A stretch of DNA of 31,574 nt. Origin: Acidimicrobiales bacterium (GTDB lineage: Bacteria > Actinomycetota > Acidimicrobiia > Acidimicrobiales > JAKAVM01). The DNA is taken from positions 1-31,574 of the forward strand of contig DAIDIS010000267.1 in the NCBI GenBank assembly GCA_027451785.1. Direction: 5' to 3'. This document shows, in pieces, positions 23,122 to 30,098 of the stretch. Under the pieces are notes generated by a model. That model was not told the origin of the DNA. It searched no databases and worked only from the letters and a program-made list of their open reading frames with translations. Positions within the stretch are counted from its first letter, which is position 1. Each line of letters starts with the position of its first letter. The position numbers and the translations under genes are program-made.

Positions 23122-25431
23122 CTAGCTTGCCGCTGGAACCACTACACCGGGATAAGTGTATTGATCGGCCCCGGATGTCGCCGAAGTGCCCAGCGGGGTC
23201 GTAACTGTGACATCGACAGTTGAACCTGGCGTACCCGGTGGCACGAAGGCATAGATGATCGAGTCGGAAAGCACCGATATGAACGGCGTGCTGTTCGAAC
23301 CAAAGCTGACCGAAGTCGCTCCAGTGAAGTTCGTACCGAGGATCACAACTACGGAACCACTCGTACCTCCAACACCATAAACACCGGAAACAGTAGGGGC
23401 TGCCGGGGCGGCGTAGGTGTACAGGTCAGCCGCTGAAGTTGCCGAGGTCCCATTGGGAGTAGTCACGGTTACGTCTACCGTCCCGGTCGTGCCAGGAGTT
23501 GCATAGACATACAGCTCGTTATCCGATACAACATAAAAGAACGGCGTAGAGTTGCTGCCGAAGCTCACCGAAGTGGTTCCGGAAAGGTTCGTACCCTTTA
23601 CGTCGACCAACGTTGCTCCACCAGCTGGGCCGCCCATGGGGGTCACCGAGGTAACGGTGGGAGCATTAGTCGTATAGGTAAACGTGTCACCGGACGAGTT
23701 TGCCGAAGTTCCGTACGGTACTGTGACGGTCACGTGAACGGTACCGGCGGTACCAGCAGGGGCTACAGCGGTGATTTTGCTATCCGACACAACATTGAAG
23801 CTGGTTGCCGGGTTAGAACCGAAATTGACCCCCGTGGCTCCAGTAAAGCCCGATCCTGCGATTGAGACCGATTGTCCGCCGGAAACGTCGCCCGAACTTG
23901 GAGTTACACCAGTGACGGCAGGAGGCGGCGTGAGTTTCGGCGCAGTATAGGTGAACTGGTCTGCAGCGGAAGTGGCCGACGTTCCATTCGGCGTGGTGAC
24001 CGTAACATCAACTGGACCGGTGCTCGTCACCTTCGGGGAGGTCGCCTTAACCGAAGTATCCGAGACGACGGTCACGTTCGTGGCGGCGATTGAACCGAAA
24101 TCAACAGCGGAAGCTCCGGTAAGTCCCGTGCCCGTGATGGTGACGGCCGTGCCTCCATCAGTCGTGCCGGTTGAAGGGGATACGGCGGTAACGGTAGGAG
24201 CCGGCGCCACATACGTGAACTGGTCTCCTGCGGATGTTGCAGAAGTCCCACCTGGGGTCTTTACAGTGACGTCAACGGGACCTGCGCTGCCGGGGGGGGA
24301 TGTGACCATGACAGACGTGTCGCTCATCGGCATAAGCGAAGTACCCGGAGTGGAGCCGAAGTCAACCTCTGTTGCACCGGTCAGCCCGGTTCCGGTGACG
24401 GTCACTGAAGTACCACCGGCAGTCGATCCGCTGGTCGGCGAGATCGAGGTAACGGTAGGCGCTGGGGCGTTATAGGTGAACTTATCTGCCGACGAGGTAG
24501 ATGAAGTCCCACCCGGGGTCTTTACAGTCACGTCAACAGGACCTGCACTTGTAGCAGCCGGTGAGGTGACCATGACTGACGTGTCGCTCATTGGCATGAG
24601 CGAAGTACCCGGCGTGGAGCCGAAGTCAACCTCGGTAGCTCCGTTTAGCCCGGTTCCCGTGATGGTGACAACCGTGCCGCCGGACAAGGGACCGTTCGTC
24701 GGCGAGATGGCCGATACTGTCGGGGGCACAGGGGCCGACACGATCGGAACCGTAACCATAGGTGCCGGGTTAGAAGGTGCAGCACAGGTGGTGTTGCCGA
24801 GGTCGGAGCTTCCGGATGGCACCGTGAAGGTGATGTCCGCGATTGAAGCACCTGGGTAGGCCTCGAAGTTTCCAGGGGAACCTGCAGTGATCGGGCCTAC
24901 GGCAGCAATCGGTGAGGCCGGGATGACGACCGTAGCTGGGTTAGATCCAGAAACCGGGGTGGAGGCCGAAGCCAACGGCCCAAATGGGGCCTTGCCCAAG
25001 TCGACCGAGGTCGGTGTAGCGCCGGTATCGGAGACTATGAACTGGCTTGCGGTAATCGTGATGGCCGTTGCCTTCAAGAGACTCGTTGCCTCGCCGATCG
25101 CACTTCCCGGAATCGTCAAAGAAGCCGACGAGTCCGTAACGTTGAAGGTCTGACCAGGTGCTACCTGAGTCGGTGCTTGGCCCGAGATGGTCAACGGAAC
25201 CACCAGGTTTCCGACAATCGGTGCATTACATGCGAGTTGGTATGTCGCGCTGAACGACTGAGTCGTAGGTGCCGCCACTGCAGACGAGACAGCACCCGCC
25301 ATGGTGAACACACCTGCCACCAGGCTTGCCCCCGTCACGCCGGACAGGAACCTCACGGATTTCTTTGGGGTTACACCACCGCCCCGTGCGTTGCGGCCTC
25401 CCGGACCGCTAAAAATGCCCTTTTGAGACAT
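23122..25431 (-). CDS. Secreted protein with six IPT/TIG immunoglobulin-like repeats
   Basis: A 769-residue exported protein. It has a basic N-terminus, a hydrophobic core (about 29-50) and a likely signal-peptidase site after AVAA (54). A unique domain (about 55-230) with two cysteines (C68, C216) that could pair follows, then six IPT/TIG modules at about 237-320, 325-407, 412-495, 504-586, 590-673 and 678-760. Each begins PTV..I/V.P..G...GG and ends with FTY or YTY. There is no sorting signal, C-terminal helix or catalytic motif, so it is probably secreted or surface-associated and structural or adhesive. The composition is very rich in T, S, G, V and P with few charged residues. A GTG at 25464 is possible, but the ATG at 25431 has GGAAGGTGG upstream. 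It ends at a strong terminator. Confidence 0.88.
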   Translation of the reverse strand: MSQKGIFSGPGGRNARGGGVTPKKSVRFLSGVTGASLVAGVFTMAGAVSSAVAAPTTQSFSATYQLACNAPIVGNLVVPLTISGQAPTQVAPGQTFNVTDSSASLTIPGSAIGEATSLLKATAITITASQFIVSDTGATPTSVDLGKAPFGPLASASTPVSGSNPATVVIPASPIAAVGPITAGSPGNFEAYPGASIADITFTVPSGSSDLGNTTCAAPSNPAPMVTVPIVSAPVPPTVSAISPTNGPLSGGTVVTITGTGLNGATEVDFGSTPGTSLMPMSDTSVMVTSPAATSAGPVDVTVKTPGGTSSTSSADKFTYNAPAPTVTSISPTSGSTAGGTSVTVTGTGLTGATEVDFGSTPGTSLMPMSDTSVMVTSPPGSAGPVDVTVKTPGGTSATSAGDQFTYVAPAPTVTAVSPSTGTTDGGTAVTITGTGLTGASAVDFGSIAATNVTVVSDTSVKATSPKVTSTGPVDVTVTTPNGTSATSAADQFTYTAPKLTPPPAVTGVTPSSGDVSGGQSVSIAGSGFTGATGVNFGSNPATSFNVVSDSKITAVAPAGTAGTVHVTVTVPYGTSANSSGDTFTYTTNAPTVTSVTPMGGPAGGATLVDVKGTNLSGTTSVSFGSNSTPFFYVVSDNELYVYATPGTTGTVDVTVTTPNGTSATSAADLYTYAAPAAPTVSGVYGVGGTSGSVVVILGTNFTGATSVSFGSNSTPFISVLSDSIIYAFVPPGTPGSTVDVTVTTPLGTSATSGADQYTYPGVVVPAAS
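24292..24299. repeat. Eight-base G/C homopolymer inside IPT repeat 2
   Basis: A run of eight G on the plus strand (eight C on the coding strand) lies in the second IPT module. Such tracts in surface-protein genes can slip and switch the frame; here the frame is intact. Confidence 0.9.
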
Positions 25432-25518
25432 ATTCGTAAATGCCCACCTTCCAGGTTGTTGCACGCGGAGTGGATGAAACAGGCGCGCGCTCCTGTTCCG
25501 TCCAATCCGTGCTTGTTT

Positions 25519-25560
25519 GTATGCGGTACATACGCTTGCTCAGCACCATGGCAATGTCAA
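25519..25560 (-). promoter_or_regulatory. Candidate promoter of the IPT-repeat gene
   Basis: On the minus strand a perfect TTGACA (25560-25555) is followed by GTATGTACCGCATAC (25533-25519), an inverted repeat of GTATG around 5 bases containing a -10-like TATGTA. The spacer to TATGTA is 22 bp, longer than optimal. The predicted leader to the ATG is roughly 90 nt. Confidence 0.35.
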
Positions 25561-25803
25561 GACAACAAGAACGTAATTAGCCTTGAAATTGCATCACGGA
25601 CGGTAGTCAGCCGAGATTCCAACTCCAACCAGTGGCTTTGGGTCCAACCCCAGAAATACCTGGACGATCCCAGGAAAGCATTTCGGTATGCCGGATGCAC
25701 CATTGACAGAAATCCCCATTGATTTTCGTCTCTGGTCCCTCATTGCGCGAATCGGGAGTTGAAAACGCCTTCAAAAAATTTTTTGGCCCAACCCAAACAG
25801 TCA

Positions 25804-25856
25804 GGCTATCTCGCGATGCGAGATTTATCAGCCACGCGAAGCGACTAACTAGTTAG
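25804..25856 (-). terminator. Candidate terminator of the fba-korA-korB unit
   Basis: Two inverted repeats follow the korB stop: CTAACTAGTTAG (25845-25856), and a perfect 7-bp stem ATCTCGC/GCGAGAT with a 3-nt loop (25808-25824), flanked by GGCT/AGCC that could extend it with a bulge. The T-rich stretch on the minus strand comes only about 25 bases later, so efficiency is doubtful. Confidence 0.4.
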
Positions 25857-25879
25857 CGCCAGGCTTGTAGGCACTGTTC

Positions 25880-26902
25880 CTACTCAACCGTCCAAGTAGG
25901 ACCGGAAGAAAGTAGAGCTTCGAGATCTCCGCTCCCCTTCTGGCTCTTAGCGTGGTCTATCTGTGCTTGAACCTGCGAGCCGTATTCGGGCATCTCGACA
26001 CTTCGGAACACGCCGATTGGTGTGGGCGTATGTGGACCGGAGGCAAGGCGAGACAGCGCAAAGGCCAGAGCAGGGTTCTGGGCCTTTTCGTCATGGACGA
26101 TCACTTCGGCGTCTTCGACATCTACCGAGTTGGCGATTCGGACTCCCCCATTGCCGTCATGAGCGACACACAACTGGGAGTCGGCCCCAAACTTGATCGG
26201 CTGCCCGTGTTCTAGGGAAATCAGGTTGTCCGCACGGGCGTCCTTCGCGAGGATGTCCTCGAAAGCACCGTCGTTGAATACGTTGCAGTTCTGGTATATC
26301 TCGACCAACGAAGCGCCTTGATGCTCGTGGGCACGCCGAAACATCTCCATCATGTGCTTGCGGTCCATGTCATGTGTCCTGGCAACAAAGGTGCATTCGG
26401 CTCCCAAGGCCAAGCTCACAGGATTGAATGGAGTCTCAAGCGACCCGAAAGGGGTCGACTTGGTGATTTTTCCGGATTCTGAAGTTGGAGAGTATTGGCC
26501 CTTGGTCAAGCCGTAAATCTGGTTGTTGAACAGCAGAATGGTGATATTTACATTTCGGCGGAGAGCATGGATCAAGTGGTTACCACCGATCGAGAGCGCA
26601 TCTCCATCACCACTTACAACCCATACGTCGAGGTCGGGACGAGATACGGCTAGACCCGTCGCAATTGCCGGTGCCCTCCCGTGGATCGAATGCATCCCAT
26701 AGGTATTCATGTAATACGGAAAGCGAGCTGCACAACCGATTCCGGAAACGAAAACCGTGTTTTCCCTTCGGACTCCGAGATCAGGCAAAAGCATCTGAAC
26801 TGCGGCCAGGATCGAATAGTCACCACAACCCGGGCACCAGCGGACCTCCTGGTCGCTGGTCCAGTCTTTTCTGGTAGTTGGTGGGGCTAGCAAATCAGTC
26901 AT
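25880..26902 (-). CDS. korB: 2-oxoglutarate:ferredoxin oxidoreductase, beta subunit
   Basis: A 340-residue thiamine-diphosphate-binding subunit. Seen: CPGCGDY (23-29), GIGCAARFPYY, GDGDALSIGGNHL (98-110), the TPP/Mg motif region, and NNQIYGLTKGQYSPTS (126-141). With KorA it oxidatively decarboxylates 2-oxoglutarate to succinyl-CoA, passing electrons to ferredoxin, and can work in reverse when low-potential electrons are available. It follows korA by 93 bp with a purine-rich GAGAGAAG before its ATG. The 2-oxoglutarate assignment rather than pyruvate rests on overall resemblance to actinobacterial KorB and is likely but not certain. No ferredoxin gene is in the window. Confidence 0.92.
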   Translation of the reverse strand: MTDLLAPPTTRKDWTSDQEVRWCPGCGDYSILAAVQMLLPDLGVRRENTVFVSGIGCAARFPYYMNTYGMHSIHGRAPAIATGLAVSRPDLDVWVVSGDGDALSIGGNHLIHALRRNVNITILLFNNQIYGLTKGQYSPTSESGKITKSTPFGSLETPFNPVSLALGAECTFVARTHDMDRKHMMEMFRRAHEHQGASLVEIYQNCNVFNDGAFEDILAKDARADNLISLEHGQPIKFGADSQLCVAHDGNGGVRIANSVDVEDAEVIVHDEKAQNPALAFALSRLASGPHTPTPIGVFRSVEMPEYGSQVQAQIDHAKSQKGSGDLEALLSSGPTWTVE

Positions 26903-26995
26903 GCAAGTTCTTCTCTCTTCGGGAGCAGTGACCCTCCCATTCGCTACGCAATTTCTTTCCGCAGATCATGCGGCTGCCCGGCCTCTACGGACTAA

Positions 26996-28891
26996 CTACA
27001 AGTGGGGCTCGATGGCGGACTCCAAAGCATGAACTTTGAAAGGCTGCCCGTTGACCTGGTTGATCCCAATAGCATCGACTAGATACTCCGCCCTTATGAG
27101 CTTGCTCAGCTGCCCAAGGTTCATCTCCGGAATGACGACCTTCTCGTAGTTTCCAAGTACCTTCCCTAGATCGGCTGGAAATGGGTTCAGATGCCTAAGA
27201 TGAGCTTGAGCCACGCTCCGACCCTGTGCGCGCAGGCGACGTACTGCTGCGGTTATCGCTCCGTAAGTCGATCCCCATCCCAACACCAGCGCAGATGCCT
27301 CATCGGGATCGTTCACCTCGATCGGAGGAATATCCCTGGCTAGACGTTCGACTTTCTCTGCCCTCAGACGAACCATTAGTTCGTGGTTGGCGGGATCATA
27401 AGAAACGTTGCCGGTCTCATTTTCCTTCTCCAACCCTCCGATTCTGTGTTCAAGCCCTGGAACCCCCGGCGGTGCCCAAGGACGAGCCAAGGTTTCCTCG
27501 TCTCTAAGATAGGGAAGGAAAATCGGCTCCCCGTTTGCATCCGTGCCGTTATGGCCGGACGCGTACTCGACCTTGATCGCCGGGATCGAGTCGACTTGGG
27601 GCAATAGCCACGGCTCGGAGCCGTTGGCCAGGTAACCGTCGCTAAGAAGGATCACCGGCGTCCGGCAAGTGACGGCGATTCGGACTGCCTCGATTGCACA
27701 ATTGAAGCAATCAGAAGGTGACGAGGCGGCAATCACTGGAACCGGCGACTCGCCGTGCCTACCGTAAAGCGCCATCAATAGGTCAGATTGTTCGCTCTTG
27801 GTCGGCAACCCGGTGGACGGGCCTCCCCGCTGAATGTCGATGATGATCAACGGAAGCTCGAGGTTTACGGCCAAGCCCATGGCCTCTGACTTCAGGTCCA
27901 TCCCGGGGCCACTGGTAGTGGTGACGCCGATATGCCCACCAAATGCTGCACCTATAGCAGTTCCAATACCTGCGATCTCATCCTCCGCCTGAATGGTGGC
28001 TATCCCAAAGTTCTTATGTTTGGAAAGCTCGTGGAGGATATCGGAGGCCGGAGTAATCGGGTAAGAGCCCAACAGCATGGGCGTGTTCGCAAGCTTGCTT
28101 GCGGCCACCAAACCCCAAGCAAGTGCAGTGTTACCCGTAACGGAGGTGTATTTACCTTTTGGCAATTTGGCAGGCTTGACTGAATGCGGGCTGCCGAACA
28201 ACTCTGCCGTCTCGCCGAAGTTGACTCCCGCCTTGAATGCAAGGCTGTTTACCTGTACCAACGCAGGTTTCGCCTTGAACTTGGACTCTATCCATTCCAG
28301 AGTTGTCCCGAGGGGACGCGAATACATCCAGCTGATAAGCCCTAGAGCAAAAAAGTTCTTCGAGCGCTCAGCATCCCTTGGCTTAGCCCCCGTCGGCTTT
28401 GTTGCCTCGATCGTAAGCGTGGTCATTGGAACCTCGAAAAGCTGGAATCTGTCCCTGAGATCCCCTTCAAGCGGATTCTCGGAATACCCCGCTTTTGCAA
28501 GGTTTCTCTCGTCAAATGCATCCGAATTCACAATGAGGGTTGCCCCCGGCCGAAGCAGGCCCAGGTTTGCCCTTAGCGCCGCCGGATTCATTGCGACAAG
28601 AACATCGGGGGCATCGCCCGGAGTAACGATGTCATGGTCGGAAATGTGAACTTGGAATGCGGATACACCGGGCAGCGTGCCTGCAGGTGCACGAATCTCG
28701 GCTGGGAAGTCAGGGAAGGTTGAGAGATCGTTTCCGAAAATTGCACTGGAATTTGTAAATCGGTCTCCTGCGACCTGCATCCCATCCCCGGAGTCGCCGG
28801 CAAACCTGATGACGACGCTGGAGTCCTCGATCACCTGGGTGCCTCCAGATGAACTGCCTTCTTCTCCGCCGTCAACTTGCGACTGCGTCAA
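26996..28891 (-). CDS. korA: 2-oxoglutarate:ferredoxin oxidoreductase, alpha subunit with fused gamma domain
   Basis: A 631-residue KorA. Residues about 25-225 are the gamma domain (VVIRFAGDSGDGMQVAG, then GDAPDVLVAMNP). Residues about 250-631 are the alpha part, with YPITPASDIL (277-286), QAEDEIAGIGTAIGAAFGG, TTSGPGMDLKSEAMG and DIQRGGPSTGLPTKSEQSDLL. The gamma-alpha fusion is the normal form in actinobacteria. The start is a TTG with a strong GAGGAGA Shine-Dalgarno about 10 nt upstream, in the 51-bp gap after fba. The first ~24 residues are Ser/Gly-rich and variable. It pairs with KorB as a ferredoxin-dependent alternative to the 2-oxoglutarate dehydrogenase complex of the TCA cycle. Confidence 0.94.
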   Translation of the reverse strand: MTQSQVDGGEEGSSSGGTQVIEDSSVVIRFAGDSGDGMQVAGDRFTNSSAIFGNDLSTFPDFPAEIRAPAGTLPGVSAFQVHISDHDIVTPGDAPDVLVAMNPAALRANLGLLRPGATLIVNSDAFDERNLAKAGYSENPLEGDLRDRFQLFEVPMTTLTIEATKPTGAKPRDAERSKNFFALGLISWMYSRPLGTTLEWIESKFKAKPALVQVNSLAFKAGVNFGETAELFGSPHSVKPAKLPKGKYTSVTGNTALAWGLVAASKLANTPMLLGSYPITPASDILHELSKHKNFGIATIQAEDEIAGIGTAIGAAFGGHIGVTTTSGPGMDLKSEAMGLAVNLELPLIIIDIQRGGPSTGLPTKSEQSDLLMALYGRHGESPVPVIAASSPSDCFNCAIEAVRIAVTCRTPVILLSDGYLANGSEPWLLPQVDSIPAIKVEYASGHNGTDANGEPIFLPYLRDEETLARPWAPPGVPGLEHRIGGLEKENETGNVSYDPANHELMVRLRAEKVERLARDIPPIEVNDPDEASALVLGWGSTYGAITAAVRRLRAQGRSVAQAHLRHLNPFPADLGKVLGNYEKVVIPEMNLGQLSKLIRAEYLVDAIGINQVNGQPFKVHALESAIEPHL

Positions 28892-28942
28892 TATTCAACG
28901 TCTCCTCGTTAGCCTTCGCTCTCCCAATGTTATCTGCGCGCT

Positions 28943-29995
28943 CTAAGCAATAGTTACATCAGGATCCAAAAAGACATCCTGGACCGCATGCAACAGCTCA
29001 ATCCCCTCGGCAATAGGCCTTTGAAATGCTTTTCGACCGACGATCAGGCCGGAGCCTCCCGCTCGCTTGTTGATGACCGCCGTCCTTACCGCCTGTGACA
29101 GGTCACCGGATCCCTTTGACTCGCCGCCAGAGTTGATTAGCCCAATCCTTCCCATGTAACAGTTCGCCACCTGCCATCTGGTCATGTCTATCGGGTGAGG
29201 GCTGGTGAGCTTCTCGTACATCAATGGATCCGCCTTCCCGAACTTAAGCGCCGTGAATCCCCCGTTGTTTTCGGGCTGCTTCTGCTTGATGATGTCGGCC
29301 TCGACGGTCACCCCAAGGTGGTTGGCCTGACCAGTCAGGTCTGCCGCAAGGTGATAATCGGTGCCTTCGTGATTGAAGGCCGAATTCCTCAGATATGTCC
29401 AAAGGACTGTGAACATACCCAGTTCGTGCGCTTCTGCAAAGGCCTCCCGCACCTCTTGAATCTGGCGGTGTGCACCGTCCGAACCGTAGTAAATTGTCGC
29501 TCCCACACCGGCAGCACCTAGGTCGAATGCCTGCCTCGGGGAGGCGAACATGATCTGGTCATACTTAGTTGGGTATGTGAGTAGTTCGTTATGGTTAAGC
29601 TTCACGATGAACGGAATCTTGTGTACATAGCGCCTTGCGAGTATTCCGAGCCCTCCAAGGGTGGTGGCTATTGCGCTGCAACCTGCCTCGATGGCCAGTT
29701 CGGCAAGGTTCTTCGGGTCGAAATAGGCAGGAAACTTGGAAAAACTCGCCCCTGCCGTGTGCTCGATTCCTTGGTCAACCGGAAGGATTGACAAGTACCC
29801 GGTGTTCCCCAGGCGGCCGTGTGAATACACCCCGCCGAGGCTCCTCAGAACCTGGACTGGCCTGTCTGAATCGATGAATACCTGATCGACGACATCCGGC
29901 CCCGGCAACGTGAGCTGATCTTTCTTGATTCCGTTGCACTCGTGATTGAGCAGACCTTCGGCCTCGTCACCAAGGATCTTTGCTATGTCGACCAC
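28943..29995 (-). CDS. fbaB: Class I fructose-bisphosphate aldolase, FbaB/DhnA type
   Basis: A 350-residue Schiff-base aldolase, the same length as E. coli FbaB. It interconverts fructose 1,6-bisphosphate with DHAP and glyceraldehyde 3-phosphate. Seen: VDQGIEH (73-79), KLNHNELL (132-139), the ADIIKQK lysine region (233-239; K237 or K239 likely forms the Schiff base) with PENNGG following, ANCYMGRIGLINSGGESKG and AVINKRAGGSGLIVGRKAF. The C-terminal half matches E. coli FbaB as I recall it. The start is GTG with GAGAGGAAG about 10 nt upstream. korA follows 51 bp later on the same strand, so central-carbon genes are grouped here. Confidence 0.94.
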   Translation of the reverse strand: MVDIAKILGDEAEGLLNHECNGIKKDQLTLPGPDVVDQVFIDSDRPVQVLRSLGGVYSHGRLGNTGYLSILPVDQGIEHTAGASFSKFPAYFDPKNLAELAIEAGCSAIATTLGGLGILARRYVHKIPFIVKLNHNELLTYPTKYDQIMFASPRQAFDLGAAGVGATIYYGSDGAHRQIQEVREAFAEAHELGMFTVLWTYLRNSAFNHEGTDYHLAADLTGQANHLGVTVEADIIKQKQPENNGGFTALKFGKADPLMYEKLTSPHPIDMTRWQVANCYMGRIGLINSGGESKGSGDLSQAVRTAVINKRAGGSGLIVGRKAFQRPIAEGIELLHAVQDVFLDPDVTIA

Positions 29996-30015
29996 TTCGT
30001 AAGCACTTCCTCTCG

Positions 30016-30063
30016 CTAGGACAGTCTGAACCTGAAGACTTCTCCGTAGAGAACCTTAGCCAT
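30016..30063 (-). CDS. Candidate 15-codon ORF upstream of fba
   Basis: An ATG at 30063 with GGAAGG 8 nt upstream opens a 15-residue frame (MAKVLYGEVFRFRLS) ending 20 bp before fba. The well-placed Shine-Dalgarno is the reason to list it; it may be a leader peptide or chance. Confidence 0.25.
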   Translation of the reverse strand: MAKVLYGEVFRFRLS

Positions 30064-30098
30064 CTCGGCGACCTTCCGGCCACGTGGCAGCGCAAGCC

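Larger units (their letters stand above)
25432..25879. other. 448-bp gene-free region with palindromes
   Basis: No supported gene lies here. From the korB side it holds a 12-bp palindrome CTAACTAGTTAG (25845-25856), a stem-loop ATCTCGC-GAT-GCGAGAT (25808-25824), the symmetric tract CAAAAAATTTTTTG (25772-25785), then a promoter-like TTGACA on the minus strand (25555-25560) and the repeat GTATG-N5-CATAC (25519-25533) in front of the IPT gene. Confidence 0.7.

Noticed and set aside
23951..24859. Two plus-strand open frames antisense to the IPT gene, rich in V, T, P and E
   Set aside because: They mirror the repeated IPT coding sequence; signal peptide and IPT motifs are on the minus strand.
26903..26969. 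24-codon ORF between korA and korB overlapping the korB start
   Set aside because: No Shine-Dalgarno and no motif; length is well within chance.
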